Of a DNA stretch of 64,000 nt, positions 53,197 to 64,000 are shown one piece after another. The number at the start of each line of letters is the position of its first letter. The first letter of the stretch is position 1. The notes beneath the pieces are model-generated. The model was not told the DNA's origin. It was given only the letters and a program-made list of their open reading frames with translations, and made no database searches. Made by a program: the position numbers and the translations under genes. The stretch is from an uncultured Oceanospirillaceae bacterium. GTDB lineage: Bacteria; Pseudomonadota; Gammaproteobacteria; Pseudomonadales; Balneatricaceae. The stretch is taken from the NCBI GenBank assembly GCA_913057435.1, contig CAJXNY010000006.1, forward strand, positions 1 through 64,000, read 5' to 3'.

Positions 53197-53490
53197 ATGA
53201 AAATTCGTCCGCTTCACGACCGTGTTGTTATCCGTCGCAGTGAAGAAGAAACAACTACGGCTGGCGGTATCGTGCTGCCGGGTTCTATTGCTGAAAAGCC
53301 GAACCAGGGTGAAATAATTGCAGTTGGCGAAGGTCGCCGTCTGAACAGTGGTGAAGTTCAGCCACTGGCCGTTAAAGCTGGCGATAAGGTTCTGTTCGGT
53401 CAGTACGCTGGCAACAACACTGTTAAAGTTGATGGTGAAGAGCTGCTGATCATGGCTGAGAGCGAAATCTTCGGCATTCTGGAAGGCTAA
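53197..53490 (+). CDS. groES: Co-chaperonin GroES
   Basis: 97 residues. Seven copies cap the GroEL ring. [14 protein letters not shown] opens the protein, the mobile loop [14 protein letters not shown] is intact, and [16 protein letters not shown] closes it. A strong AGGAG precedes the ATG. It is cotranscribed with groEL, 60 bp downstream, from the sigma-32 promoter. Confidence 0.98.
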   Translation: MKIRPLHDRVVIRRSEEETTTAGGIVLPGSIAEKPNQGEIIAVGEGRRLNSGEVQPLAVKAGDKVLFGQYAGNNTVKVDGEELLIMAESEIFGILEG

Positions 53491-53538
53491 GCCTCGAATA
53501 CCGACAGACTTTCTACGTTTAACCGAATTTAGCAATAG

Positions 53539-55200
<1,662 letters not shown>

Positions 55201-55251
55201 TCATCCCCCGATGCGCCGACGCTTTGCTTAACCGTTAAGCGTCACCATCAG

Positions 55252-55284
55252 AAAAAACCCGATGCGCAAGCATCGGGTTTTTTT
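55252..55284 (+). terminator. Rho-independent terminator of groESL
   Basis: AAACCCGATGC (55255-55265) pairs with GCATCGGGTTT (55270-55280) with a T-run after it. Confidence 0.92.
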
Positions 55285-55319
55285 GTGCAAAAAAAGCAGC
55301 TCAAGAGTAATGAGCAGGC

Positions 55320-55348
55320 AAAAAAAACAGGCGCCATCAGGCACCTGT
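55320..55348 (-). terminator. Rho-independent terminator of the universal stress protein gene
   Basis: ACAGGCGCC (55327-55335) pairs with GGCACCTGT (55340-55348) with one mismatch; on the minus strand eight T follow. Confidence 0.8.
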
Positions 55349-55376
55349 AAGTGGGCAGGTTATTGTCAATGCGGGT

Positions 55377-55805
55377 TTATTCGCGAAGCACAAATACTGA
55401 GCAGGCAGCATGGCGAACAACGCGTTCTGCACTGCTGCCGATGAAGTAGCTGCTGATGCCTGGTTTACGGGCCATCATCACGACGGCATCGACATTGCGC
55501 CTGTTAACCTCTTCCAGAATCTGATCATGTACGCAGCCTTCGCGGATCAGGGCAGTCAGAGTGAAGGCTTGGCTATCCAGTGTTTTTAGTAAGGCCGTCA
55601 GCTGCTGCCGGTTTTCATTAACATGATTGTGATAGGTCGCTGTATCAATCTGCGGGCTGCCGGCTTTGTGCTCCAGACTTTTATCAACGTAAATCAGGCA
55701 GACGTTTGCTTCACTGGTGTGAGCAAGACGGCTGACCGCGTCCATCAACCGTGGTAACTGTTCTGTGTGTGACAGGTCGACAGGAACCAGAATTTGCTTA
55801 AACAT
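55377..55805 (-). CDS. Universal stress protein, UspA family
   Basis: 142 residues from the ATG at 55805 (MFKQILVPVDLS), with AAGGAGA in front; a longer frame to 55871 overlaps the TRAP gene. The single Usp domain shows the first-strand Asp, VDAVVMMARKPG and the C-terminal GSSAERVVRHAACSVFVL. It begins 11 bp after the dctM stop codon, so it is cotranscribed with the TRAP transporter, a common arrangement. Confidence 0.9.
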   Translation of the reverse strand: MFKQILVPVDLSHTEQLPRLMDAVSRLAHTSEANVCLIYVDKSLEHKAGSPQIDTATYHNHVNENRQQLTALLKTLDSQAFTLTALIREGCVHDQILEEVNRRNVDAVVMMARKPGISSYFIGSSAERVVRHAACSVFVLRE

Positions 55806-55816
55806 TGCTGTTCTCC

Positions 55817-57139
55817 TTAACCCATGACGGCATTTGGTAGCCACAGGACGATTTGTGGAAATGCCATGCACAGGATGAGTACCAGCAGGTTAAGCATGAC
55901 GAAGGGGGCAACAGAGCGGTAGATATCGCCCATGCTGACATCAGGAGGGGCGATGCCCTTGAGGTAGAACAGCGCAAATCCGTAAGGTGGGGTCTGAACA
56001 GCGATCAGTATGTTCAGAATCATCAGTACGCCAAACCAGATCGGGTCGTAGCCGAGTGATACCGCGATCGGGGTAAAGAGCGGCGCACACATGAGCACGA
56101 TGATAAATTCGTCAATGATGAAGCCCAGTAACAGCATGATGATCTGAAACATGATGATGATCATGATGGGAGGCAGATCAAGACTGTTGGTGAAATCGGC
56201 GACCATGCCCTGAACACCCATCAGCAGATGGAAGTTACTGAATACCGATGCCCCGAAGAGGACCCACATAGCCACGCTGACCAGCGTTGCTGTCTGATAT
56301 CCGGCGGCCAGAAACAGTTGGGGCTTAAAGCGCTTGAACAAAATTGACAGTAAGATCGCGCCGACGACACCGATGGCACCAGACTCTGTCGGGGTCGCGA
56401 TACCACTGATAATGCTGCCCAGTACGATAAAGATGAGGGCCAGTGCCGCGAGGCCATCACGCAGGGTTTTGAATTTTTCTGTGGGTGTTTCTGGAGTAAA
56501 ACCTTCGAGCTCAGTGTGCAGAGGGGCTTTCTTAGGGTTCAGCTTACAGCTGATGGCGACGTAAGCTACCAGCACCAGAATGGTCAGCAGCGCAGGAACC
56601 ATTGCGCCCAGGAACATACGGCCAACGGAGTTTTGGGTCGAGGCTGCAAACATGATCATGGGGATGCTAGGGGGAATCAGAATCCCCAGACCACCACCGG
56701 CCATGATGACCCCCAGCGCTAATCGACGATCGTAACCGCGTTCCAGCATAGGTCGCAAGGCGATGCTGCCTGAGGTCATGATGCCTGCACCGATAATGCC
56801 GACCATGGCGCCGATCATCGAGCAGACGCCGATAACACTGATGGCCAGTGACCCACGAACCTTGCCAATAAGCAGCTGGGTGGCATTGAACATGGCATCG
56901 CCAATACCGGAGCGTGTCAGCAGCTGACCCATGTAGATGTACAGCGGGATTGCCAGCAGAATAAAATTGAAATAGGTCGATTCAAGCGTCGTTGGAATGA
57001 CATTGAACAGGCTGTCACCCCAGGTCAGATAACCTACCGCCATGGCAATCCCCCCCAGTGCCAGCCCAACCGGGGCACCGAGGGCAAAGAATACCAGGAT
57101 GCAGCCTAGTAAGACGACTGTGAGCAGTTCAATTCCCAT
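55817..57139 (-). CDS. dctM: TRAP transporter large permease
   Basis: 440 residues with about twelve segments, the sodium-driven transport subunit of a tripartite carboxylate importer. GAMVGIIGAGIMTSGSIAL and MAGGGLGILIPPSIPMIM are typical of DctM. AGGAAAA precedes the ATG. Its start overlaps the dctQ end by 11 bp. Confidence 0.93.
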   Translation of the reverse strand: MGIELLTVVLLGCILVFFALGAPVGLALGGIAMAVGYLTWGDSLFNVIPTTLESTYFNFILLAIPLYIYMGQLLTRSGIGDAMFNATQLLIGKVRGSLAISVIGVCSMIGAMVGIIGAGIMTSGSIALRPMLERGYDRRLALGVIMAGGGLGILIPPSIPMIMFAASTQNSVGRMFLGAMVPALLTILVLVAYVAISCKLNPKKAPLHTELEGFTPETPTEKFKTLRDGLAALALIFIVLGSIISGIATPTESGAIGVVGAILLSILFKRFKPQLFLAAGYQTATLVSVAMWVLFGASVFSNFHLLMGVQGMVADFTNSLDLPPIMIIIMFQIIMLLLGFIIDEFIIVLMCAPLFTPIAVSLGYDPIWFGVLMILNILIAVQTPPYGFALFYLKGIAPPDVSMGDIYRSVAPFVMLNLLVLILCMAFPQIVLWLPNAVMG

Positions 57140-57677
57140 CCGGGTTTTCCTCTTTCAGTTCCAGCAAGCGGGTTGATGTGATGATGTAATAGAGGTCAGC
57201 GATGCTGTCCCGTGCCAGTTGAGCGATAAACAGCACGCTGGCAACGATTATCATCAGCCAGAAATGGAACGTTGGGGGTGCCCATTCGCTCTGGCGGCGG
57301 TAGTCAAATTCCAGTGCTTCTTCCAGTTTGCCGAAACTTGTATCAGCGATGAGGAACAGGAAAAATATTCCCAGGCTAAAGGAGATGAGATTAAAAACAC
57401 ATTTGCCCTTAGGCGATGTGCTCAGGTAGAAAATATCGACGTTAATGTGTGCCCGCTGCTGCTGTGCATAGGCACCGCCCAGTGCGGCGATATAACCAAA
57501 CATAAACAGGGACAGGTCGTACGCCCAGATGGTGGGCTGGGCGAGAATGTAGCGTGAAAACACCTCAAATGAGACGGTCAGAGCGAGTATCGGCATAAGG
57601 TAAGAGGCTGCCTTACCCGCCAGCATGACAAGACAGTCAACACTGAGGCAGAGCCTTTGCAAAGTGGTTTTAATCAT
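57129..57677 (-). CDS. dctQ: TRAP transporter small permease
   Basis: 182 residues with four hydrophobic segments, the DctQ subunit that partners DctM. The block FGYIAALGGAYAQQQRAHIN is typical of the family. It follows dctP after a hairpin at 57699-57733 and overlaps dctM. Confidence 0.9.
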   Translation of the reverse strand: MIKTTLQRLCLSVDCLVMLAGKAASYLMPILALTVSFEVFSRYILAQPTIWAYDLSLFMFGYIAALGGAYAQQQRAHINVDIFYLSTSPKGKCVFNLISFSLGIFFLFLIADTSFGKLEEALEFDYRRQSEWAPPTFHFWLMIIVASVLFIAQLARDSIADLYYIITSTRLLELKEENPDGN

Positions 57678-57698
57678 GGTGCTGTACCTGAATGTACG

Positions 57699-57733
57699 AA
57701 AAAAGGCAGGCTGAAATCAGGCCTGCCTTTTTT
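57699..57733 (-). terminator. Attenuating hairpin between dctP and dctQ
   Basis: AAAAAAGGCAGGC (57699-57711) pairs with GCCTGCCTTTTTT (57721-57733), so on the minus strand GC-rich stem and T-run form a full intrinsic terminator inside the operon, 13 bp after the dctP stop codon. It should end most transcripts after the binding-protein gene. Confidence 0.85.
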
Positions 57734-57746
57734 GTGGTGCAGTGAA

Positions 57747-58769
57747 TTATTTGTTCTGTTTCAGGATATCGATCAGCTGTTTGCTGTACTTATCCTGCGC
57801 GGCGTACTCATCCCAGAGGCCAGCTCCAGCGTTGTGCCAGGCTGCTTTGTCGGCGTCGCTTGGTAGCGGGCTCCAGTTCAGGCCTTTTACTTCCATTTCT
57901 GCTATGGCTTCAGCTTCCCATTTGCGGGATTTGACCAGCTGTTCCTGCGCATGCAGTTCGGTTGCTTTGCGCACCGCGCTCTTGAGTTCATCCGGCAGTT
58001 TTTTCCAGGCGCTACGGTTGATCACTATTGGCAGTACCTGGGCGCCCGCCAGTGGCAAACGGTACATGTATTTGGCAACCTCGACGTGGTTGCCATCACG
58101 GTGATCAATCATGTTGCTACCGATGGAGCCATCAATGACACCCGTTGCAAGGCCAGTGTAGATTTCACTCCACGCCAGTGATACCGGAGCGGCACCCAGG
58201 TTGCGCAGGAACTTGCCGTATGCGCCGGGGGCCCGGATCTTCATCCCCTCGAAGTCAGCAACAGAGTTGATCGGCTTTTTAGTAATGATGTAAACCGGTG
58301 GCTGGATATAGGGTTCCATCCAGGCCAAGCCCTGTGAGCCATACGCTTTGGTGAGTACTTTGTCCCAGCCTTTGTCGTGGAACAGTGATGTCAGTTCGTC
58401 TGTATTTGCGGTACCACCTGGCAGGCCAATTTCAACGACACCGACGGGTAACTCGCCGGCATGCATGGACTGGAAGGGAGCGGCAACAGAGAGCAGGCCT
58501 GACTTGGTCGCGCCGAGTAACTCGGATGCGCCAACCCCCTCACCGGAGTAGAGCACCTGTACTTTGATGCGTCCATCGGACAGTTTTTCGATGTTGTGGC
58601 CCAGGTTTTCGTAAATTTCGCCAAAGGCAGAGCCTCGGCTGTACAGGTTGCCGAAGCGCCAGTTATGTTCGGCAGCGGCCAGATCGGTGGCGAAAACCGC
58701 CAGCCCCATGCCCAGTGCAAGGGCCGACGTAGCCATGTTTTTTTTCAGCTGTTTAATGGTATTGATCAT
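57747..58769 (-). CDS. dctP: TRAP transporter substrate-binding protein
   Basis: 340 residues. An N-terminal signal (TSALALGMGLAVFATDLAAA, about 12-31) sends it to the periplasm. The mature protein is of the DctP family with the conserved Arg region GMKIRAPGAYGKFLRNLGA, where a carboxylate group is held. The ligand, an organic acid, is not known. It is the first gene of dctP-dctQ-dctM-usp, divergent from a LysR gene. Confidence 0.92.
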   Translation of the reverse strand: MINTIKQLKKNMATSALALGMGLAVFATDLAAAEHNWRFGNLYSRGSAFGEIYENLGHNIEKLSDGRIKVQVLYSGEGVGASELLGATKSGLLSVAAPFQSMHAGELPVGVVEIGLPGGTANTDELTSLFHDKGWDKVLTKAYGSQGLAWMEPYIQPPVYIITKKPINSVADFEGMKIRAPGAYGKFLRNLGAAPVSLAWSEIYTGLATGVIDGSIGSNMIDHRDGNHVEVAKYMYRLPLAGAQVLPIVINRSAWKKLPDELKSAVRKATELHAQEQLVKSRKWEAEAIAEMEVKGLNWSPLPSDADKAAWHNAGAGLWDEYAAQDKYSKQLIDILKQNK

Positions 58770-59122
58770 TTTTTTTATCCTTATTGGTCTACGTTCTGTG
58801 CGGCCTGGTCCGGCTGCTGAGGCGTATCGTTTGCGCTGCTGTCAGGCAATCACCGGCTCAATGTGCGGTTGGCTGCAGGCCTGCTCAGGGTGAAAGCAGG
58901 CTGCTTAAATGAGCAACTACCTGACCCGCTATCGATCGTCGCAAAAGGAAACAGTGGGTTAAATTCTGTGGCACAGACGTAAAGGTTGGTGTTTATTTAC
59001 CTAAAGCGGGGTTTCGTTGGCTATGATGCAGTTTCAGGCAGTTTTGCTCTGTGGACCAGGCAATGGATCGGCGGGTTTGTGGTGTGTGCTGTTATTTATA
59101 GAAACTCACCAGTCGAGCAGTC
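58770..59122. other. 353-bp divergent control region, TRAP operon and LysR gene
   Basis: No gene is seen. It must hold both promoters and the LysR site, but no symmetrical sequence stands out enough to name. Confidence 0.45.
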
Positions 59123-60082
59123 ATGACAGATCGAGGCAGTCGTATCAACAGCACTTCTCTGGGGCAGATCAGTGATTTTGAGATCCGCCTGCTCAGGGTT
59201 TTTATTGCGGTGGTGGATTGTGGTGGTTTTTCGGCCGCGGAAACGTTCCTGAATATCAGCCGACCAACGATCAGCACTCATATCGCCAACCTTGAATCGC
59301 GGTTAAACCTTACTTTGTGTAAGCGGGGGCGGGCTGGTTTCTCGCTGACGGAAGAAGGTGCGATTGTCTACGAAGAGACCACTCAGCTACTGGCGGTGCT
59401 GGAGCGCTTTCGTAATCGGGTGAACAATCTGAATATCAGCCCGACCGGCCAGCTGAATGTCGGCTTGAGTGATGCTTTCAGCCTGGATCCTCGGTGCCGT
59501 TTACCGCAGATTATCAATCTCTTCTCACAGCAGGCACCGAATGTGGAGCTGGATATTCGGGTGGGGCAGATGGGGGATATTGAGCGCATGGTGCTGAATG
59601 AGGAGCTTGATGTCGGTTTTATTCCCTATCACCGCAAGCTGGCAGGCCTGACCTATACCCACCTCTATACGGACTATAACTACCTGTATTGCGGTCGTCA
59701 GCATGAACTCTATGCGTTGCCACCGGAGCAGATAACTGAGCCGGTCGTCAACTCGGCCCGCCTGATTCATGCTGGCTTCAAGCCGCACCAGGAGGTCTAT
59801 CATAATCTTGCCAGCATGCACCTGGCGGGCACTTCTTACTATTACGAATCAAGAATTGCGCTGGTACTATCCGGCCAGTATGTCTGTTTTTTGCCGGAAG
59901 AGGTGGCAAGGCCCCATGTTGAAAATGGTGATCTGAAGGCCATCGCCACTGACTTTAAATCTTTTCCGCTGGGGGTCGCCATTGTGACCCGAAAAACGAC
60001 CCAGAAGAATCGTGCCCGTGAGATGTTTCTGCAGGCGATCGAGGTTGCCTTTGCCGATGAAACGTCGCCGCCGCCTTACTGA
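59123..60082 (+). CDS. LysR-family regulator of the divergent TRAP operon
   Basis: 319 residues. The helix-turn-helix is at ~20-80 (VFIAVVDCGGFSAAETFL, STHIANLESRLNL); the ligand domain starts near GQLNVGLSDAF. By position it probably controls dctPQM in response to the transported acid. Confidence 0.88.
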   Translation: MTDRGSRINSTSLGQISDFEIRLLRVFIAVVDCGGFSAAETFLNISRPTISTHIANLESRLNLTLCKRGRAGFSLTEEGAIVYEETTQLLAVLERFRNRVNNLNISPTGQLNVGLSDAFSLDPRCRLPQIINLFSQQAPNVELDIRVGQMGDIERMVLNEELDVGFIPYHRKLAGLTYTHLYTDYNYLYCGRQHELYALPPEQITEPVVNSARLIHAGFKPHQEVYHNLASMHLAGTSYYYESRIALVLSGQYVCFLPEEVARPHVENGDLKAIATDFKSFPLGVAIVTRKTTQKNRAREMFLQAIEVAFADETSPPPY

Positions 60083-60243
60083 AAAACAGTGGTGTATTCA
60101 CACCCCGAATGAGTACTCATACACACAACGCATAGCCTCTTTCATTATTCCGATTGGTCTATCTGTCCGGGTTCTTTAGTCTCTATGAAGGTTTTACGAC
60201 CAAAGCACCCGAACATACTTATAAAACACGGGATAATAATAAA

Positions 60244-61800
60244 ATGAAAAAGACCACCACGCTTCTTGCGTCTGCAGTGTTAAGCCTTGGCTTGATGAGC
60301 ACAGTACAGGCGCAGACACTGAAAATGGCCTACGACTCTGATCCGGTGTCCATGGACCCGTATGAGCAGCTCTCTGGCGCAACGCTGCAGCTGTCACACC
60401 TGACCTTTGACCCGCTGGTACGCTGGGACCAGAACTTCAACTTTGAGCCACGACTGGCGGAAAAGTGGGAGCGGATTGATGCGCTGACCATGCGCTTCCA
60501 CCTGCGCAAGGGCGTCAAGTTCCATAGCGGTAATGAATTTACCGCCAAAGATGTGGTGTTCTCTTTCAATCGTCTGTCTAAATCAGCTGACTTCAAGGGC
60601 ATTTTTGCGCCGTTTAAAGAAGTCAAAATTGTTGATGAATATACCGTCGATCTGGTCAGCAACGAGCCATTCCCGCTGGTGCTGAACAATATGACCTACC
60701 TGTTCCCAATGGACAGCAAGTTCTATAGCGGTACCGACGAAGCCGGGAAGCCGAAAGATGCGATGGTTAAGCACGGTAACTCGTTTGCATCCCGTCACAT
60801 TTCCGGCACAGGCCCCTACACGGTGACGTACCGTGAGCAGGGTGTGAAAATGGAGTTTGCCCGTAACGCTGATTACTGGGATAAAAAATCCCCTGGCAAC
60901 GTGGATAAGATCGTGCTGACGCCGATCAAAGAGGGTCCGACCCGTGTTGCGGCGCTGCTCTCAGGTGATGTTGATTTTATTGCGCCGGTACCCCCGACCG
61001 ACCATAAACGTATCGACACGTCTGACAAGGTTGATCTGGTAACGATGGGCGGCACCCGCATCATCACCTTCCAGCTGAACCAGGAGCGTGTTGAAGCGTT
61101 TAAAGATGCCCGTGTGCGTCTGGCGATCAACTATGCGATCAACCAGAAAGGCATCGTCAAAAAAATCATGAAAGGCTTCGCGACCCCCGCCGCGCAGTTC
61201 TCGCCAAAAGGCTACCTGGGTCATAACGACGCGTTGCAGCCACGTTACAACATCAAAAAAGCTAAGCAGCTGATGAAAGACGCCGGTTACGAAAACGGCT
61301 TTACTGTGACCATGATGGCACCGAATAACCGTTACGTGAACGATGCCAAAATTGCCCAGGCGGCGGCATCCATGCTGGCCAAGATCAACATCAAAGTTGA
61401 TCTGAAAACCATGCCAAAAGCGCAGTACTGGCCTGAATTTGATAAGCGTTCAGCAGATCTGATGCTGATTGGCTGGCATTCAGATACTGAAGACTCGAAC
61501 AACTTCTATGAATTCCTGTCCACCTGTCCGAATAAAGACACCGGTGCCGGTCAGTACAACAGCGGTAACTACTGTAATCCGGCCGTGGATAAGCAGGTTG
61601 CCCAGGCAAACACTGAAACCGATCCGGCGAAACGTGCTGCGATCATGCAGGGCATCGAGAAAACCATCTTTGAAGAAGGTGGCGTTGTCCCTCTGCACTG
61701 GCAGAACCAGGCCTGGGCGGCGGGTAAAAACGTTAAAATTGCTCCGGTGGTTAACGTGATGGATTTCCCTTACCTGGGTGATCTGGTGATTACCAAGTAA
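60244..61800 (+). CDS. dppA: Dipeptide-type ABC transporter substrate-binding protein
   Basis: 518 residues from the ATG at 60244 (MKKTTTLLASAVLS); a frame from 60154 adds an unlikely 30 residues. A Sec signal ends near VQAQ at about residue 23. The SBP_bac_5 fold is clear: YDSDPVSMDPYE, the block FHLRKGVKFHSGNEFTAKDV and RLAINYAINQKGI. It brings peptides or similar compounds to DppBC. First gene of the operon; a terminator-like hairpin follows. Confidence 0.92.
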   Translation: MKKTTTLLASAVLSLGLMSTVQAQTLKMAYDSDPVSMDPYEQLSGATLQLSHLTFDPLVRWDQNFNFEPRLAEKWERIDALTMRFHLRKGVKFHSGNEFTAKDVVFSFNRLSKSADFKGIFAPFKEVKIVDEYTVDLVSNEPFPLVLNNMTYLFPMDSKFYSGTDEAGKPKDAMVKHGNSFASRHISGTGPYTVTYREQGVKMEFARNADYWDKKSPGNVDKIVLTPIKEGPTRVAALLSGDVDFIAPVPPTDHKRIDTSDKVDLVTMGGTRIITFQLNQERVEAFKDARVRLAINYAINQKGIVKKIMKGFATPAAQFSPKGYLGHNDALQPRYNIKKAKQLMKDAGYENGFTVTMMAPNNRYVNDAKIAQAAASMLAKINIKVDLKTMPKAQYWPEFDKRSADLMLIGWHSDTEDSNNFYEFLSTCPNKDTGAGQYNSGNYCNPAVDKQVAQANTETDPAKRAAIMQGIEKTIFEEGGVVPLHWQNQAWAAGKNVKIAPVVNVMDFPYLGDLVITK

Positions 61801-61821
61801 ACATCCTGCGGGGTGACTCAG

Positions 61822-61852
61822 ACAGCAGCCTGAATGACCGGGCTGCTGTTTT
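61822..61852 (+). terminator. Attenuating hairpin between dppA and dppB
   Basis: ACAGCAGCC (61822-61830) pairs perfectly with GGCTGCTGT (61841-61849) and is followed by T's. It lies 21 bp after the dppA stop codon inside the operon. Confidence 0.75.
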
Positions 61853-62021
61853 CGACGCTGAGCCGATGCTCCGCTTCAGCGTCATTTCCGGTCATGCGAT
61901 TTACGACAGCTGTTTCGCAGACACGCTGTGAAGCACACTATTTTTCATCACGAAATCTATATAACAAGACAACCAGGCGACGAGCGTTACGGACGGCCTC
62001 GTGGCTTAAGGCGGCACAATA

Positions 62022-62996
62022 ATGATTGCTTTTCTGATTAAGCGCACGCTGCAGGCGATGGTGGTGATGTTTGTCATCAGCCTGATCAGCTTCTCTATTC
62101 AGGACAACCTCGGTGACCCATTGCGCGAACTGGTCGGGGTGTCCGTATCCGAGGTCGAACGTGAAAAACTGCGTGATGACCTTGGCCTTAATGATCCGTT
62201 CCTGGTGCAATATGGCCGTTTTGCAGCCAATGCTCTGCACGGTGATCTGGGAACCTCCTATTTCTTTAAAGAACCGGCGCTGGACGTCATCCTTAAAAAA
62301 TTGCCTGCCACGCTGGAACTGGTGTTTGGTGCCACGCTGATTATTGTGGTGCTGTCGGTACCACTGGGAGTGTATTCGGCAATTAAGCCGGGCAGCCTGT
62401 TGTCACGGCTGGTGATGGGGCTGAGTATTGTTGGTATCTCCATCCCGGTGTTTCTGACCGCTATCGGCCTGATCTATCTGTTTTCCATCGAGCTGGGCTG
62501 GATGCCATCCTATGGTCGGGGGGAAACCTCGTCGTTACTGGGCTGGGACTCGGGGCTGTTTACGGGCGATGGTCTGCACCATCTGATTTTGCCGAGCTTT
62601 ACCCTGGCCTCCATCATGCTGCCGCTGTTTATTCGCCTGATCCGCGCTGAAATGATGGAAGTGTTGCAATCGGAGTATGTGAAATTTGCCTGGGCAAAAG
62701 GGATCAGCCCCTGGCGGATCTACTTTGTTCACGCGCTGAAAAACACCATGCTGCCGGTGATTACCGTCGGTGGGGTGCAAATCGGCACGATGGTGGCGTA
62801 CACCATCCTGACCGAAACCGTGTTCCAGTGGCCGGGCATGGGCTTTCTGTTTCTGGAAGCGGTGAACCGTGTCGATACCCCGCTGATTGTGGCGTATCTG
62901 ATTGTGGTCGGTGCCATCTTTGTGGTGACCAATACTCTGGTTGATCTGATTTATGGCCTGGTTAACCCGACTGTCAAACTGGCCGGAGGTAAGTGA
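62022..62996 (+). CDS. dppB: Dipeptide-type ABC transporter permease 1
   Basis: 324 residues with six hydrophobic segments. The N-terminal IKRTLQAMVVMFVISLI and the coupling region KFAWAKGISPWRIYFVHALK are typical of DppB/OppB. AAGGCGG precedes the ATG. It is translationally coupled to dppC. Confidence 0.93.
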   Translation: MIAFLIKRTLQAMVVMFVISLISFSIQDNLGDPLRELVGVSVSEVEREKLRDDLGLNDPFLVQYGRFAANALHGDLGTSYFFKEPALDVILKKLPATLELVFGATLIIVVLSVPLGVYSAIKPGSLLSRLVMGLSIVGISIPVFLTAIGLIYLFSIELGWMPSYGRGETSSLLGWDSGLFTGDGLHHLILPSFTLASIMLPLFIRLIRAEMMEVLQSEYVKFAWAKGISPWRIYFVHALKNTMLPVITVGGVQIGTMVAYTILTETVFQWPGMGFLFLEAVNRVDTPLIVAYLIVVGAIFVVTNTLVDLIYGLVNPTVKLAGGK

Positions 62997-63955
62997 TGAG
63001 CGATCAGACCCAAATTCTGGAAACAGCACCGGACGCGCCGAGCCGCTGGCATGAATTCAAAAACAGTCACCTGTTCCATAGTTTTACCGTCGATCGGGTG
63101 GCACAGATCAGCTTTGGCATTTTTATACTCTATATATTGCTGGCACTGTTTGCTCCACTGCTGGCTCCGTTTGACCCTTACGACATTGCCCAGATCGACA
63201 TCATGAACTCGGAGATTCCGCCGAGCTGGGAAGCAGAAGGCGAGGCCGACTTCTGGCTGGGCACTGATGCTCAGGGCCGCGATATGTGGTCCACCATCCT
63301 TTATGGCACCCGCGTTTCTTTGATGATTGGCCTGTGCGCCGTAGCACTTCAGGCGACACTGGGCATCTGTATTGGCCTGTGTGCCGGTTACTTTGGTGGC
63401 CGTGTTGACAGCATTCTGATGCGCTTTGCTGATGTGCAGCTGTCGTTCTCCACCATGATGGTGGCCATTGTGGTGTTGGCAGTGTTCCAGGCGGCCTTTG
63501 GCACCGAGCTGTACCAGCAGCTGGCGATGTTTATGCTGATTATGGTGATTGGTATTGCCGAGTGGCCGCAGTACGCCCGAACCATTCGTGCCTCGGTACT
63601 GGCGGAGAAGAAGAAAGAGTACATTGATGCGGCACGGGTGATCGGTTTGCGCTCCCCGCGGATCATGTTCCGCCATATCCTGCCCAACACGCTATCGCCG
63701 ATTCTGGTGATCTCCACCGTACAGGTGGCCAATGCCATTATCTCTGAGGCGTCGCTGAGTTTCCTCGGGCTGGGCATGCCGGTGTCTGAGCCCTCGCTGG
63801 GTTCGCTGATTGCTGGTGGTTTTGAATATATTTTCTCCGGCAGCTGGTGGATTACCGTGATTCCAGGCGCTGTGCTTATCTCTCTGGTACTGGTGATGAA
63901 CCTGCTGGGTGACTGGTTGCGCGATGTTCTTAACCCGAAACTGTACAAGGGGTAA
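62996..63955 (+). CDS. dppC: Dipeptide-type ABC transporter permease 2
   Basis: 319 residues from the ATG that shares one base with the dppB stop codon (TGATG), with GGAGG upstream. It has an N-terminal extension, then six segments. LGTDAQGRDMWSTILYGTRVS and DAARVIGLRSPRIMFRHILP are typical of DppC/OppC. Confidence 0.93.
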   Translation: MSDQTQILETAPDAPSRWHEFKNSHLFHSFTVDRVAQISFGIFILYILLALFAPLLAPFDPYDIAQIDIMNSEIPPSWEAEGEADFWLGTDAQGRDMWSTILYGTRVSLMIGLCAVALQATLGICIGLCAGYFGGRVDSILMRFADVQLSFSTMMVAIVVLAVFQAAFGTELYQQLAMFMLIMVIGIAEWPQYARTIRASVLAEKKKEYIDAARVIGLRSPRIMFRHILPNTLSPILVISTVQVANAIISEASLSFLGLGMPVSEPSLGSLIAGGFEYIFSGSWWITVIPGAVLISLVLVMNLLGDWLRDVLNPKLYKG

Positions 63956-63960
63956 TCACC

Positions 63961-64000
63961 ATGGCTTTGCTTGAAGTAAACAACCTTGAAGTCAGTTTCG
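63961..64000 (+). CDS. Peptide-type ABC transporter ATPase, 3' cut by window end
   Basis: The first 13 codons (MALLEVNNLEVSF) begin 5 bp after dppC. This is the usual N-terminus of a DppD or of a fused DppDF ATPase. The rest lies outside the window. The fused ATPase at 56-1275 lacks exactly such an N-terminal part. Confidence 0.85.
   Translation, partial: MALLEVNNLEVSF

Noticed and set aside
60109-60120. Perfect 12-bp palindrome ATGAGTACTCAT upstream of dppA
   Set aside because: Too short and unique in the window; it may be an operator but nothing else supports it.

Overview
The window is bacterial chromosome, most likely from a marine gammaproteobacterium of the Oceanospirillales type (Marinobacterium, Amphritea or a relative). 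That placement is inferred from gene content: a trimethylamine monooxygenase, a TRAP carboxylate transporter, several peptide and polyamine-type ABC systems, and housekeeping neighbourhoods seen in Pseudomonas-like genomes (a degS/algW-type protease gene beside nif3; yajQ beside ampG; groES-groEL with a sigma-32 promoter). No rRNA, tRNA, insertion sequence or phage gene was found. The first 55 bases are not genomic: they are an Illumina P7 / i7 index / Nextera read-2 primer, so the sequence begins at a contig end.

Layout. 56-2042: tail of a fused peptide-ABC ATPase and a HAD phosphatase. 2181-13101, almost all on the minus strand: phosphoesterase, DMT exporter, MocR regulator, amino-acid permease, SulP anion transporter, iron alcohol dehydrogenase, aldehyde dehydrogenase and class I glutamine amidotransferase. 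13455-17772: a four-gene polyamine-type ABC importer read divergently. 18005-18637: an AT-rich orphan membrane-protein gene. 18714-24273: a dimethylglycine/sarcosine-dehydrogenase-like flavoprotein, a cupin regulator and trimethylamine monooxygenase. Together 4-24 kb looks like an amine and one-carbon catabolic region: import, flavin-dependent oxidation or demethylation, aldehyde removal, and MocR and XRE-cupin control. An 11-base sequence with a matching upstream half-site lies before both the DMT operon and the amidotransferase/importer divergon, and may be the MocR operator.

26280-37133 is a complete type I-C CRISPR-Cas locus, cas3-cas5-cas8c-cas7-cas4-cas1-cas2 on the minus strand, with an array on each side (30 repeats downstream of cas2, 15 upstream of cas3). 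Both arrays have near-copies of the same leader, and each leader carries an exact IHF consensus about 103 bp from its first repeat. The repeats of array 1 change stepwise from the array-2 form at the old end to a new form at the young end.

37303-55200 is mostly core genome: AraC regulator, hpt, cysM, DegS/AlgW-type protease, Nif3, ZapG, NnrS, cobalamin adenosyltransferase, PPK2, ketopantoate reductase, YajQ, AmpG, a FabG-like reductase, FxsA and GroES/GroEL. 55377-64000 holds a universal stress protein, a TRAP transporter with a divergent LysR regulator, and a dipeptide ABC operon cut by the window end.

Dispersed palindromic repeats are frequent between genes: two REPIN-like inverted doublets, three copies of a GATGGGCACGC element (two of them overlapping stop codons) and three copies of a GGGACGTCGC element. 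All three binding-protein genes of the importers have a hairpin directly after the stop codon, probably to raise binding-protein yield over the membrane subunits. An 84-bp remnant of the 3' end of the HAD gene lies 20 kb away next to one of the repeat elements.
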